This document shows positions 19,892 through 33,610 of a stretch of 64,000 nucleotides of DNA, in pieces. The notes under the pieces were generated by a model that saw only the letters and a program-made list of their open reading frames with translations, ran no database searches and was not told where the DNA came from. Every line of letters starts with the position of its first letter. The first letter of the stretch is position 1. The translations under genes and the position numbers were made by a program. This DNA comes from Tetragonia tetragonoides. Taxonomy: Eukaryota; Streptophyta; Magnoliopsida; Caryophyllales; Aizoaceae. The stretch covers positions 32,863,501 through 32,927,500 of the forward strand of contig CM076152.1 in the NCBI GenBank assembly GCA_038025085.1, in the 5' to 3' direction.

Positions 19892-22385
19892 GTGTATATA
19901 TGAAAAGAATTTTCAAATTTAAATTAAGCTCTGTTTCTACCACTCAATATTACAAATTAGACTTTTTTTTTATAAGGAAACAGAATTCAGCCATAAAAAT
20001 TCATCCATTGTCGTTTTGTCGACAAAGATGCATAGCGCGCTAAAGAAATATAAATAAAAAATAACAAGATGAATATAACTCGCATGATCAATACATAAAA
20101 TCAAACTCCAATCTCAACATATATCACTACTATAAATTGGTGTCTTGATTAACTCTGTCAATAACTAACAAATAATTAATTATTGATTGTCTGAATAAAG
20201 CAATTAACTATAAAGTGAACCGAAAATGTCCATGCGTTACTACAATCGGAGGTAAGCCTGAAATATATTTGGAATCGGAAGTACAAATCCCCTTGAGATC
20301 TTGGTATAGCAGATTGAACTTGTCTTTTCGAATTGGTGTACATTCCCGAAGGTTGATGCTTTTTTCAAACTATGGACTCAATGCTGAATGCATTGTCAGC
20401 AAAACATCTATCGGTTCCCATTAACTGCATTTTGAACCATTGATCACATGGCATCACATTATTATCTATTTTCCACGAGAACATCTTTAGCTCTCTCTCT
20501 CAAGTTGGAGAATAATTAATCAAAGACACATTTCCTATTTGTAGCGTAAATCGAGTTATATAATCTAACACCAATGCTACATGGATTCTACCAGTATCCA
20601 AGAAAGATATGGTTCAAGTTCTTTGGTCGTTAAGATTAGCACTTTAATTTCTCGATGTTTAACTTAATAAGCTTATCTTTTGTCTAGGTAAGTTTATGTA
20701 CCAAAGTATACCAGCAACAAGCCAACAACGGGCCAATTAATATGAATCTGGCTTGCTTTTTGCTTAGTGTAAGAACGAGAAGATTGAGATATATGTAAAC
20801 TTATGCTTGTTATGCGGGGATTTAGGCCTTATTTTGTATCATTATTAGTTTGTTCATGTGACCATAGTGGACCCTTTTTAAGCTACACATTGTGTAGAAT
20901 TTGTTTTTTACACCAACCAATAGAAGTTTGCCGTACTTGTAGAATCTTGTTACAAGATAAATTGTCTAGTCTGGAGGATGCGTTAGAGGGAATAAAGGAA
21001 GGAGAAAACAAACAAGTAATTTGGAGGGAAAGCTAAAACACTAATAAATGATTATAGATAATAGAATACTTAATATCAAATGAACAAACAAAATGATTTA
21101 GATGAATTGAGAACTGTCCCAAAAAATAAATTAAATGGGAACCTTAGAATTGTTTAGAGTTAAATACATACTCCCTTTTTTTGTGTGTGTGTCGTTTTAG
21201 TTTTTCGATATCGAACATTAACCTGAAATATTAAATAAGACGTTCGTATAAGAATGTATTATCTTCCATTTATCAGTCGATTTTTAGCTAGTTTAATTTA
21301 GAGAAATATTTTTCTCTCTTATATTAGTATCAATGTAGTTCAGTTTAATGGTGACATATTAAAGTTCTAGTCGATGCTTTTCAGTGAAAAAGAACACTCT
21401 TTAAATTATTTTTATAAAAAATTAAAACCACAGATGTCTATTTTTTTAAATAAGGATATTCTTGATAGATATCACACTATATTTGCTATGATTTAAGTTT
21501 TTTTTTACCCTCAAAAAAATATATATGTTTTTTATACTAAACCTGGGTCAAGCTACAGCAATTATATACGAAGTAGTAAAAAGAAAAAGTATATATTCTA
21601 AGGGAAACAAAAACTTTTATAAGACGATTTGCTTTTAAGACGGGGATCACTTTATAGTAAAATAAGAGTCACGATTCAATTATAAGTGACTCATATGAAT
21701 CTAAATAATGACCCAATCTATCCTGAGTTGGTGCCATACAAGACTTACTCTTATTCTTATATACGAAGTACTTAAATTGTTTCAACTATATCATACTCCC
21801 TCTTCTCCCACCATAAAAAAAAAAAAAAGGGTAAGAACTTCAACATAATACGTGAGTCATGCTGCTGATTTTCTATCTTCAAAATTTAATGTAAACTACC
21901 TTGGTTTCATTGAGTAATACAACTATTGTAGAAATAGTAAATATTAAATAAGTATACTTGGAAGAAATATACAATCTCTTTGGGCCCGTTTTATAAGTTA
22001 AAAAGAACTCTTCGGTGACAAAATTTTCAAAATTATAGTTACTCAAACAAACTCATTTGAAATTTGAAATATATAGTCATTGAGGTTATTGAGGATTCTA
22101 TATTTTGTATAAGGAAAATTAAATTTATTATTTATCAACAATATCATTGGGCGGTGTAAAAAACTAAAATTTACACATTGTGTGGGTGTACCCTTTTTTG
22201 ACCATAGTTGATCTAAACAGAACTTGCGAAACGAAACTTGTGGAATGGTAAGAAACTCGAAGCAAATTGAAATTGAACTTGCAAAAGAAAACGAAACTAA
22301 TCTGCAAAATTGAACGGAAATAATTATGAAACATGACGGATTTTGAATTGACAATAATGAACATAAGTACATAACAATGGACTAT
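19892..22385. other. Spacer, no gene supported
   Basis: AT-rich. Short open stretches at 20215-20424 and 20803-21036 lack recognisable motifs and splice context. Stowaway-like end fragments (ACTCCCTTTTTTTGTGTGTG near 21170 and CATACTCCCTC near 21796) are present without partners. Confidence 0.5.
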
Positions 22386-22647
22386 GAGTGTATTTGTTAG
22401 AACTGAACTTATCAGAATTGAACTGAACTTAACTGAATTCAACATTATTAAACTGGATACTACTGTACTGAACTGGATACAACTGAACTGAATTGAATGC
22501 AACTTGATATGTGAGACAAAAAGTATGTTTCCGAACTCAGCATCACTGAACTGAAATGAACATCATTTAACTGAATTTGAAATCACTGAATTGGCACCTA
22601 AACTGAACTGAATTAAACTCACCGTGTAAACTTTAACAAATGCACTC
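22386..22647. mobile_element. Tourist-like MITE (GAACTGAACT family), 262 bp
   Basis: Ends GAGTGTATTTGTTAGAACTG and, inverted, GAGTGCATTTGTTAAAGTTT are flanked by TAT on both sides. Interior words AACTGGATACAACTGAACTG and TGTGAGACAAAAAGTATGTT recur in 34.3, 35.4 and 36.4 kb copies. Confidence 0.8.
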
Positions 22648-22650
22648 TAT

Positions 22651-24278
22651 ATATATGAAATAAAGATCTTAAGAAAAAAGCCTGCATCTATGTGATAGTA
22701 TAACCAATTATGAATTTTCTAAATTGTACTACATTATTCATTTGCAGTGTAGATATATTGTACCATCTTTCTCAAATTCCAACTTCATTAATGTATGTAT
22801 TTCTTTTCGGACTCCAACCTTGTTAGTTAAAAGTTAAAAAGAGGTGAGAAATAAGTATAATCGATGACGATACTGACAACGAGAATACCTTAAAAGTTAA
22901 AACCACATTTTCACGCGATATTTGATCGAGTAGATCGAGAGAGTCTATAATTCAAACTTAGCAAGAAAAAAGTAAAAATATTGGACACCACATCATATAA
23001 GGTGATAAAATAGACAGTGGCAGATGCAACCACTTAAAGTGGAGTCGAGAGACTTCACTTGGCAGAATTGTTTTTACATTTTATGGGTTAAATTGGCGAA
23101 GAAAATGAAAAATAGTGAGATACATAGTTACCAATATAAGGAAACCTACTTGAAAGTGTACCTAATTCCGCCATCAAAAAGAAGGGACTACTGCCAACGT
23201 TTTTACCTGCTTACTTACTCGCTTTTAACAAAATTGATAAAAAACAGGCTACGACGGAGCGTAAGTTAACCTCCCAATAACTCGAAAAGGTTCATACACG
23301 CCCGACATCGATTGATGTTGACTCTATTTAAAAAATAAACAAAGTAGATAAAACATAGGGAGCATTATTATTTGGGTGAAGGAGGACAAGGCATGCAATA
23401 GTTAGTACCGACGAGGAAGCCGAAAAAACTTCTAGAACATGAAAAGCAATTAAAGTGATCAGAGACAGGAATGCTTAGAAATGCTAGATGCAACCCCTTA
23501 ACCTGAACTTTTATTTTCTCTTCTTTGGAAGACTTCAATGGAATATTTGGACTTCATACAATTACACTCTTCTAACCGACTTCATTAACCGAATCTAGTC
23601 GTTGGGAAATGCATTTAATTATAAAATAATGATGGTATAGCATTAACACTATAGCTTTAAGAGTGGTCTGGCAAATTGAGGTGTTCGTTAATCCCAATCA
23701 TTATTATTAACCAACTTGAATATTAATTATAAATTGATCTTCTCTGGCTTTGTTTTTCTAAACTAAAAAAAGGGCCACTTTGCAAAAAAAAAGTTATGCC
23801 AATTAAATAAAGTATATATGAATTTGGATAAGTTGTAACGGTATAGCTTTGACCCAGAAACGTGAGCTCAATTGACTAGGATCTATGATTTGGACATCAT
23901 TTGGTTCTATGATTCTAATATGCATGGTATTTGATTAGGTCACATGCAAGGTCTAGTATAGGTCACAAGTCCTACAAGTCTCTTATTTCAGAAAGATGAT
24001 GTAATCCTCTCTAATCACTCCATCCAATACCTCACAAAAATCAAAATAGAAAAAAAAATAAGAATAAAAAAAAAATAATTAAGTTTTCTGACGTATTAAT
24101 TATAGAGGATCTCATATTGTTTGGTGAAGAAATTAAATAAAACTCCTTTGTTCTTCTTTAGCGAGCTTATGGAGATTGTATAATTGGAGCGAATGGGTCA
24201 CAAATCGAAAATTGTAAGTCTCTATGTTTTTGGTTTAATTTGGATCACAGGTTCACCCTAAATCTTTTGGATAAGAAC
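22651..24278. other. Spacer, no gene seen
   Basis: AT-rich sequence without long frames, RNA gene signatures or clear element ends. Confidence 0.5.
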
Positions 24279-24589
24279 TAGTCTTGTGCGCATCGGCTCA
24301 AACAATGATGTACACTGGTCCAAATCCGAACCGGATCAGACCACTCGTGGTCGGCATCGGACCGAATAGTCTACAATCGGTCTTGGACCGGATTGGTTTC
24401 AAAACAATGAGCCAGGGGCTGTTTATTGACTTGTCACCTCACCGCCTTACCAGTCCAGACTAGACCGGATTTGCGGATCGTAGAGGATTCTGGGTCCAAA
24501 AGTCAGACTGGATAGGCGGATCCGATCTTGGTCGGTTCGGTCTGGTCCGGTCGAAAATTCCGTTCTAGGCCACTTCGTGAACAGCCTTA
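24279..24589. mobile_element. hAT-like MITE (family of 11170-11404), 311 bp
   Basis: Ends TAGTCTTGTGCGCATCGG and, inverted, TAAGGCTGTTCACGAAGTGG; flanks ATAAGAAC and ATAAGCTC agree at 6 of 8 bases. The interior is rich in TCCGGTC/GACCGGA words like its relative. Confidence 0.6.
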
Positions 24590-24597
24590 ATAAGCTC

Positions 24598-26566
24598 GAC
24601 GCACAAAGGGGTAAACTACTCCAATTAAGCAGTGTTTCCATTTTCAAAATTCGAACCCTTAACCTTAGTTCAGAGATGAAAGTGGCGGACCATTCATACC
24701 ACTTATTGGTCTTCTTTTAAAAATAAACTCATTGTATATTTGTCATTTGAGTATAGGTAGCGCAAATTTTTATATACTCCCACCTCCACGGAGCTGCGTG
24801 GAGCTGGGAGGGGCATGTGAGGTCCACGGGTAAGAGAGAGAGATAATGGGCAGGAGAGAGAGAGAATGAGCAGGAGAGAGAGAGAGAAGGGGAAAGACTC
24901 TATGATTCCCCTCTATGTAGATAGGTAGAGAGGGGAGTAATTGGAGTATAACTCACCTACTGTATAGGTAGAGTATAGATCACTGTGACAAATATAAAAT
25001 TTTCTTTCACATCATGGTAAAAGTAATCTATTTATCTTGTGGATCATCCTAGAGATGGGCCAAGAGGGAATTGGGTTATGACAAAGGAGGGCGTATTAGG
25101 TCATTACCCCTTCTCCTAAGTTGTTGATAATGATGATTAAGCACACAATACAAATTAGTATTTTGAATAATAATTGGTTAATCAAATTGTTGGAATGATT
25201 AATGGTAGTTCAAGTGGGTCAAATGAGGGAGGATTATAAATGGAATGAGCAACATTCTTTACATGTGCTACCCATAGCTTGCGGGGAATCAGCAATAACA
25301 TCCACGTACCCTTTTGGTTTTTGATATCTTTTAAATTTTAATTTTGGCCTTAATCACATTTGACTAATATTCTTAACCTATATTAGGGAAACTTAATCCA
25401 CCATTTGTTTAAGCTGATATTTCTCACTTGTCATGTTTCCATGTGGCTCTTTCCAAACATTATGCTGCATAAAACTCGAGAGAAATTAAAGCAAACAACC
25501 ATATACAAAATATTAAAGTCAATCCTATAGTGTGACAAAACCATTTATTTAATCTATGAAGTTCCTTATAAACATCTAAAATTTATATTTATAGTACAAA
25601 TATATAATTGAAAATGGTATCAAATCTTCCTTTGGGTATCTCTTAATGATCAAGAGATACTCTTATTAAGATTTTGGGAATCTTAAATTTCTCAGGACTC
25701 TTTATAGTTATATCTTTCATCAAATGCTTCCTAAATTTATCAGGTGTTCCTATAAAACGACACATTATATTGTCTTATGCATACTAGTCCTTGACCATTG
25801 ACCGACCAAAAAGGGATCAAAATTGTTGGTTTTATTTGGTTACATATGCAATGAAGTGACATCGTAAGCACATGATCACGTATAGCTTAATCTTCAGGTT
25901 TATAGTTGAGAGATAAGATTTTGAATTCATAGGCATGTTTGAAAGTCGGTGTAGCTATTGAATCCTTTAACGTTCGTCATAATAACACAAGCGGAAGTCA
26001 TCGGATTGTAATGTATTAGAAGGCGTAGTTTATAATTAGTAATACTTTGGTGCCATTCTGATATTCATATCGTGGATAGTGGCGCCAGTCTTGAGCTTGA
26101 ATGTTCTTTTATGTGTTGTGAACAGAGTTGAATATGTCTGACGTGACACGATAATATGACACAAATACAAAGTTATTGAGAGAAATACGAACACAACACG
26201 AACACAAATAAGTATTATCGAATATGATACGATTACACTAATTTGTCATAGGTTGAATTGTCTTCAATTTCATATAAATTTTATGTATTTTAAGAGCGAC
26301 AAAACCAAACACGAACCAACACGACCCGCTTTGTTTGTCTGCTCTAGTTTTGAAATGTGTCTAACTTATAAAAACAAAGTGTATAAGTATGTTCTTTTTT
26401 ATTGAACTGAAATAGACTGAATTAAACTGAACTAAAAGAATTTCTGAATAAGCAGGAATAAAGAATACACCCATATTTTTGACGATGTCCGCGTGATGCA
26501 TGCCTTGATAAAAATTGGTTTGGGTGAGGATGACTATGGAGCATGAAGTCGTCATATTTGTATATA
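24598..26566. other. Spacer with GA-rich block
   Basis: A GAGA-rich stretch near 24830-24890 and an inverted pair around it (CTCCACGGAGCTGCGTGGAG) are the only features. Text at about 26130-26345 (ACACGAACACAA, CGACCCG) resembles the ACACGAC repeat at 36.7 kb. Confidence 0.45.
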
Positions 26567-26690
26567 GGCTCCATTTGGTTGGGTTGAACCCGTTTTTTTT
26601 CTTTTTTTTTTTATGAAAAACTGGTTGTTTATTTTTCTTGTTTGATTTACCAAAATAATGAAAATGGTTTTCAGGGCGAAAAGTATTTAG

Positions 26691-26979
26691 TACTCGTTTG
26701 GCCTAATTCCTATAATTTCAACTTCTCCTTTCATGTTAGTTCTTACTCAAACCATTTCCATTCACTTGTTCCTCCACCTTCAACTTTTATAAGTTGAAAT
26801 AAAGTTAGACGTGGAAGGAGATGGAGAAGGTATAATTTGTAACTTCTCCTTCTAGTCCAATTGTAGGTTTATTTTAACTTCTTAGATTTTGGAGATGGAG
26901 GGGAGAATGAAAATGGGATGGGTAAGAACAAATGTGGGAGGAGAAGGAGAAGTTGAAAGAAGGTAGGCCAAATAGGCCC
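26691..26979. mobile_element. Nested MITE with TTTGGCCTA ends, 289 bp
   Basis: TAG flanks both sides (26688-26690, 26980-26982). The left end TACTCGTTTGGCCTAATTCC and the inverted right end GGGCCTATTTGGCCTACCTT share an inverted repeat that continues as TTCAACTTCTCCTTC and GTTCTTAC. Comparison with the uninterrupted 55.9-kb copy confirms an insertion after GGGCGAAAAGT. Confidence 0.65.
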
Positions 26980-27130
26980 TAGCCCCATATGGGTGAAAAT
27001 GTTTTCCCTTTAAAAATACGGGAAAATAATTTCTCATTTGTACGACGTTATATCCCCAGAGCATTGATAGTGCATCTGATTGTCGAGTCGAGCTATTGGG
27101 ATCTAGGACCATAAAATCAGATTCGCACCC

Positions 27131-27261
27131 CAGTGGCGGATACAGAAATCAAGTCAAGTGGGTTCATTCCCTTATAATATATTGGCAATTGTTCAAAAGT
27201 GTATTATCAAAAATTATTTTTATAAAGGATTTTTACAAATATTCAAGTGGATCCGCCACTG
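27131..27261. mobile_element. Nested miniature hAT-like element, 131 bp
   Basis: Ends CAGTGGCGGATACAGAAATC and, inverted, CAGTGGCGGATCCACTTGAA; flanks TCGCACCC (27123-27130) and CCGCACCC (27262-27269) match at 7 of 8. The 55.9-kb relative of the host reads CTCGCACCCGACTTGATTGG straight through this point, confirming the empty site. Confidence 0.8.
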
Positions 27262-27788
27262 CCGCACCCGACTTGATCGGGCATCACCGCATCAGGCCGG
27301 AATTTCGAACCACTTTGTCACTATTGCTCTTTTCTTTACATAAATATAAAATTTGATTTCGATAATTGAGTTGACTTTTTTTAAAATTCACCTAACATTT
27401 TGAGATACACAAACATTTTGGCAGATTTTTTATCATCTTCTTTTATGTTTATTATTTATATACATTTTTATTTTTTAAAATTTTTATTTTAAATTTTTAT
27501 AAATTTTTTAATATTAATATATTTTATAATTTTTGTGTTTTTAATTTAAAAGAATCTTTTTTATTTATTTTTAAATTTACTTTTTTTATTATTTACAAAG
27601 GAATATATTTCTTTTGAAAATGATAGAAAGGAGAAATAGTTTTTCACGAAAATTATTTTCCCTTGTTAATAATAAAAAAAAGCATTCTATTAAATTGACC
27701 CTGCTTTTTATAATTTCACAAAACGAACTTATGTGATTTTTAGAAAAGTTATTTCCAGAAAAATGGAGAAAGGGGGTTGTTTGCCCCA

Positions 27789-29311
27789 ATTCTAGATGTT
27801 TATGAACTATTTTAAAAATAGAGATAAATTATTTGGGGAGTGTGAGAATCAAAAGATAAAAAATCTTTTATTCTCTTTCTTTCTCCCCCAATTGATTTAG
27901 CTTTCCAAATACCCCTATTCACAATAGAATTGACACATGTACTTGAAAGCAGAAAATCTGAACCCGAGAAAAATAGGACAAAAGCAACTATTTAGATTAG
28001 TGTAATTGTTTAGTAATGTTAAAACTCAACATTGAATGATTTATCTTATGTGATTTTGTATTCATCAGAAATACAATAAAATTAATTGTCTCCATTTAAA
28101 AATAAAAATTAAAAATTAATTTTCGCTACCAAGAAAGCATAGATTAATTAGCTGATGATCAAAGCCTAGGTAATAAATTTTGAAAGGAAAACACTTGCAT
28201 GATCATAATGGGGTGTTACAACAAATGTATGCTTAGCTTCTAAGTACAACATAGAATCCTAGGTATATTCTTAGATATAGTTAGTTGTAATTAAATAAAA
28301 TTCTATTAAAACAACAATCTTCAACATTCTCTAAATTGAAAAATGAAAAAGAAGCAAATATAATGCTAAATCTTGTATGATCTCATTAGATCTCACACAG
28401 ATTAGCATTATTATCTGATCTCTCCTGATCGATCATGTTCATTCTTTCCTTCAATTTCGAGAAACATAAAATAGTAATTACTCAATATTTTGGGATGACA
28501 AAATCACTTGATGCGAGGTTCCTAACAAATATTATAAATCAAGTTGAGAGAAACCAAACACCACCTCCCTTCCTTTCAATTCCTTATGTTGCCTTGCATG
28601 GAAAGGATAGAGATGTATTCGTGTGCTCTCCAAAGCCACACCTCTCGTGGGAAAACACACAGCCATGCACCCCTAATTCAGCCTAGGGACTAGCTAAGTT
28701 CATTTGGCTTGCATTAACCAAGGTAAAAACTAACCATATGTCCATGAATATGACCATAGTGATGATAATGTACACATTTGTTATCGATATAGGTGTTGGT
28801 TAATTGGTGAAAGTATACTTACAATGGAAGCATTCTCATTCCAATAGTATAAAGGGTAAGTTTTATATGATATGTCCTAACTTGAGACAGTACACAAGCG
28901 CAATAATTTTAGTTTTATCATTGTAGGGTGACTAATTATCAATGTCACAAAAGTCACGTAATTTATTTATTTAAAACTTAGGGGAATTCGAGTAAAAGCT
29001 AGGTGTAATTTTTTATAAATAGATACAGAGATATTTAAATAAACAAGAATTACTTTGCACCCAACTAGTTATAGCTGTAGTTTTATAAAACATTTGAAAA
29101 TTTTGATAAACCCCATTTGAGTTAGAACAGTTTCATACAAGACTTTGTACGATGTGATCGATCGAGTACACATGTTGGGATGATAAACATAATAAATTAT
29201 TATTATATTTTACTTTTGTTTCATTTGGATTGCGAACTATTGCAGTTTATGTGGTGAATTAAACTTCCACATTAACAATCTACATTACCACATGTCTAAT
29301 GCTTCTACTTT
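27789..29311. other. Spacer, no gene supported
   Basis: One open stretch at 28435-28686 (plus, 83 codons) lacks recognisable motifs, codon bias or splice context; the rest is AT-rich. Confidence 0.45.
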
Positions 29312-29470
29312 TGGCCCCCGAGGCATATGGCACACTGATAAAGAGAAAATTTATAAGGATATATAATATTGATGGTCACTAATAAAAAATTTCGTGTACG
29401 ATTCTCCTGGTTACTGCGTCACACATTCCGTGACTAACCATCTTCATAAGTGGCCAAGGTAGCAATCATG
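29312..29470 (+). repeat. SINE, diverged (same family as 39828-40020)
   Basis: CCCCGAGGCATATGGCACAC and TGATAAAGAGAAAATTTATA (A-box region) are followed by GTGTACGATTCTCCTGGTTA (degenerate B box), CTGCGTCACACATTCCGTGA and GTGGCCAAGG. All occur in the same order at 39.8 kb. Confidence 0.6.
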
Positions 29471-31055
29471 GGCGTTCAAATGAACATATCTTTTTTCTTC
29501 AATACTACTACTTTTGTTTTTTGTACCAAAGCCAACCAAAATCTTGAATATTCCTAGTATGCCCATCATCAATTATTTAGTACAATTGAAATTGCAATTG
29601 AGAGTAGTTAGCTCCTTCATACGATGACATCGATCAGTGCTAAATGAATAAAGGTTATGAATTCAAATTCTAATAATCTCGTGAAATAATTTGGCTATCA
29701 TCCACGCTTTAAATCTACTAAGCATAACTTTTTATCTGAGTTAGTTAATTGATTCACAATTGAATACTGAGGCGGGTGTACCTTACTTCGATCAATGAAG
29801 AGTTATCACATAAAAGAAATTCAAAAACTAATGAAACCACAAGTCAATCGCAAAAACTTTTATAAAACGGTATGGTTTTTCTATAACTTTTGGTGAGACT
29901 GGAGTCTCTTTTCAATAAAACAAGGGTCACTGTTCACCATAGGTGATCCATACAATTTTAAATAATAACCCTATTTTTATGTGAGTTGATCTCACATAAT
30001 ACTTGCCGCAAATAAATAGTACTAGCATGTAGATAAAATTTGTGGGTAGTAAAACATGGAACAAAGTTCCATAAGCCATAGCCACCCCAAGTTAGATGAA
30101 ATTAAGTCCAAAAGCAGCTAGAAGCAGAAAGTGAGAGAGGCTAACTTGAAGTACAAGGTATCGATGCATGCATCAACCCACCTACTCCACGTGGGCACAG
30201 CTCATGCATCCTCGTCAGCATTGCCTCGTGAATTGGCAGTTTGAATTGATAAGATATTTCATTCATTCGCCCCCTGCTGCCCTGCCGCAATGCACTTACC
30301 AAGGGTCACCAATCCATACTCACCACCCCACCCCACCCCATTGGGGCCAGCTAATTGCCTGCTCTTTGTATGTCTCTCTAATTAATCTCATTAATTATAT
30401 ACTTTGAGGTTTGGTTTAATTAGCAATTTAGCATGGTTTGACTTCATCACTCAATTAAAATGCCACTGCGAATGCCTTTAATGCACTCCATTTTTAGTGG
30501 TTCTATTTCTATCTTTACTTGGTAGACATGCATGATGCTGGTTTTACAACTAACTCAATGAAAAGTTTAAATGAATGATTGGAGGCTTAATCAAAACTAT
30601 ACTATTTCTCAGTAAATATAACTTAGAAAAGTTAAAAAAAAGGAGTTGACACGACTACATTTGTAAAGTAGTAGTGGAAAGTAATAAACTAATGAGAACT
30701 TTGTTACTAATTGTAACAAGTTAGATATTTTGCTAGCAGAAATTGAAAATTTACATGGGTATCATTCAAATTTTAGTTGTTTTGGAACTTAAGGTGCAAA
30801 TAATCTAATAAACAGTTTAGTAACAGAGAATAAAAGCAATTGCTCCAAGTTGAAAGATGTAACTTAATCTAAATTCTAGTTGTTCCAGTCACTGTTGATA
30901 CACTAATCGATTTAGTACCCAACTTTTATTGTTCAAGTTACTAATTATATAATTTTGAGTTTGATTTCATTTTCGGGTATTCTTCTTTGTGTTTAGCCTT
31001 AGAGTACATCAAACAATTTGGATGAATGATGGATTCATGTTGGATTCAGATTAAT
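29471..31055. other. Spacer, no gene seen
   Basis: An open stretch at 30168-30407 is proline/histidine-rich because of CCACCCC words and shows no domain. Confidence 0.5.
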
Positions 31056-31290
31056 TTAAGGGCGTGTCTTTTTTCACTGATTTGATCTGATTCGGTAAGA
31101 TTGTGTCGTTGATTTTCACTAATTCGCCAGTTCAGTTAAGTGATATTTAATTCATTTCAGAGGTGCTGAGTTCAGAAACATACTTTTTGTCTCACATATC
31201 AAGTTATGTTAAATTCAATGCAGTGGTGTCCCAATTCAGTTCAATAGTGTGCAGTCAGTAGTGTTGAATTCAATTTCACAAAAACCCATA
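31056..31290. mobile_element. Diverged MITE of the GAACTGAACT family
   Basis: GGCGTGTCTTTTTTCACTG at the left and CAGTTCAGTTAAGTGATATT, GAGTTCAGAAACATACTTTT, GTCTCACATATCAAGTTATG inside match the inverse strand of 36404-36659. The right end is eroded. Confidence 0.55.
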
Positions 31291-33176
31291 TGATCAGGCG
31301 ACCTTATGTACGAGGCCAGAAGAGATAAGTACTAGTAGCAAATATATCGAGTAGTTCCTTTCCGCATTGGGTTTGGGCGGTGTAAGGCGGAAGTTCCTTG
31401 GTAGGTAAGCATGGAGAATAGTAGGTTGTGTAACTGTGTTGAACTACTACAATGTTTTGCTCACCTTTCAAAAACAGCTCTCACACACATCTGTTCATTG
31501 CTATGATCAGTGAGAATGATCAAAGTTATATCCTAAAACATCTCCAGGGAAGCTGTAATAAGTCATTAATAACTTCAATATACGTACTACATTAGACATT
31601 AGTTCCTACTTTAGCTATTACAACATTAGACATTGTCAAAATCCATCTTTCTATTATGGGTTGCCAAATTTTGTCATAAATTGATGCAGTTCTAACCATT
31701 CAACTTTTGCCATATGTGTACTATATATACTAGAACTGAAGTAAGTATTCACTCGTACCATTTACCAACATGTGTTTTGTAAGTCGCTTGTTTTTTATGA
31801 GTCGGTTATACTTGTTAAACGTATGTACTAAATGAAATGACGCTGGTAAGATATTCATAAATAGGGTAATTTGCGAGCTTGAGTGTGTAGCATAGAGGTG
31901 CATCCTTCATTTACTTCATGTAATTACCTGAGTTGAAGTCTCATTTTCAAGAAAATTACTCGTAGAGCTGGTTTACTTGCTATTCAATGATAAATAAATA
32001 AATAAATAAATAACATCAATTTGAGTAGATTTCCTTTCAGTGTCAATGTATTTTGATTATGTGTCATTTCGAGTTGGGTGTTATTATCTGGTTTGGGTCA
32101 TGTTAACCAAATTTTGGGTTTTACTAGATTACAATGGGATAATTTAATTTTTTTTAATTTTAATTTTAATTTTTTTTTTTTTTTTTGTGTTTGTGTTTGT
32201 TATGTTAGAGGGATTCAAGCTGATTTTCTCATAATGAATAATAACCTATGGACCAAGACAAGGCTTCCTTGACTAATTAGACACAGTTGTTTTGTTAGCA
32301 AAGTTAGAAGAGGGTTAAAAGTTAGCACAAAATAGTTGAGAATTCTGTGAAATCGTAACAAACTAGATTTTTTTTTTCTCGTTGAAGTTGAAAGCTTATA
32401 CGACTATGTAGATTTTCAAAGCTGTCCGTGGTTGGTGATAAAAGTTGAAAATAATTTGAGAAAAAGTTTGGTACCTAACAGTTGAAAAACTAGTTAAAAG
32501 CTGTAGTTCAAAATGAAAAATTAGCTGAAATTGCAAACAATACACGCCACTTAGACTTTATAGCTTATAGTTTGGAAAAAAGAAAAAAAAAAAAAATTGC
32601 AAACAATTGCAGTATTAAGACCATTAACCAGGCCAGTAGTAGCTTGTGATTAGCTTCTCATGGGCATTTTTATAGAGAAAATGTGGTGTTTATATACTTA
32701 TAATATTAAGTACCATGAAGGTATAGATGGGTAGTTGTGGCCTTGAAGGTCTAGGTTGGAACTATCTTTAAATCTCAGCATAATTTGTTGGATAATGTCA
32801 TTGTATATGATATCATATATTGGTGCTAATCACGAGATTATGTGATCTTTCTTAACTTGTTAAAAAGCTTATTAAGAATTTTATGATCTCCCTCGGAATA
32901 ATATGCAACCAAGAATGATTGCTACCTGTATCATTCTAGACGTTCGGGAATATAGGACTCAATTATTATGGCAAGTGAGATAAAAATATTACAAAGAATA
33001 AATGTTTTCAGCATAATAATAGCAGGTTAGTGACTTATGATTGGCTGGAAGTAATTGGAACTTGGAACTTCGGTATTTCGAATGGTGTGGGAGAAGGGAA
33101 GCACCTTTATGTGTGTGTGTATATATATATATATGACTACAAATTCTAGCCACAAGTTTAACCAAAAGTATGCTTT
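31291..33176. other. Spacer with simple repeats, no gene seen
   Basis: A TAAA run (31986-32012), T-rich tracts near 32145-32185 and a TG/TA run (33108-33134) are present. No coding evidence. Confidence 0.5.
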
Positions 33177-33324
33177 GGGTGCCGTTTTTTAGAGTTGAAT
33201 TTATAGGATGAATCGAACCGAGGATGTGTTGTTTAGAGTTTAGACGGTCAGTTCAGTTCAGTTGAATTCAGTTGTTAATTTCAAATTCAGTTAAATAATG
33301 TTCTGTTCAGTTAAGTGATGCTGA

Positions 33325-33606
33325 GGCTCCGTTTGATTCACCTGGATAAAACTGAACTGAACTGAACTAAACTGATCTGAACTGAACTGAACTGAATTGA
33401 TTTTTTAAACTTGATCGTTAACCATTTAAAATTTGTCCAAACATAGTCAATAATGGACTTATTTGATAGTATGCTTTGAGATCTTTCCAGTGACATAATT
33501 ATCATCATGAAATTATTTCAGAATAAAAAGTTATATGAGTGCTAAAGTTACGCATGGACTGAACTGAACTGAATTTAAGTAAAATTAAGGTGAATCAAAC
33601 AGAGCC
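33325..33606. mobile_element. Tourist-like MITE (B), 282 bp
   Basis: Ends GGCTCCGTTTGATTCACCTG and, inverted, GGCTCTGTTTGATTCACC; flanked by TGA on both sides (33322-33324, 33607-33609). Same family as 13359-13637. It lies inside the left target duplication of element C. Confidence 0.8.
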
Positions 33607-33610
33607 TGAG

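Larger units (their letters stand above)
26567..27788. mobile_element. Tourist-like element (family of 55925-56432) with two nested MITEs
   Basis: It starts GGCTCCATTTGGTTGGGTTG and follows the 55.9-kb copy through GAAAATGGTTTTCAGGG, ATCCCCAGAG...AATAATGG-like, ACTCGCACC[CGACTTGATCGGGC], and TTCACATAAATATAA. Two insertions interrupt it: 26691-26979 and 27131-27261. The right end is not the expected inverted GGCTCCGTTTGG and is set only approximately. Confidence 0.6.

Noticed and set aside
28435..28686. 83-codon frame as a possible small gene
   Set aside because: No recognised motif, no splice context and no sign of a promoter; length is compatible with chance.
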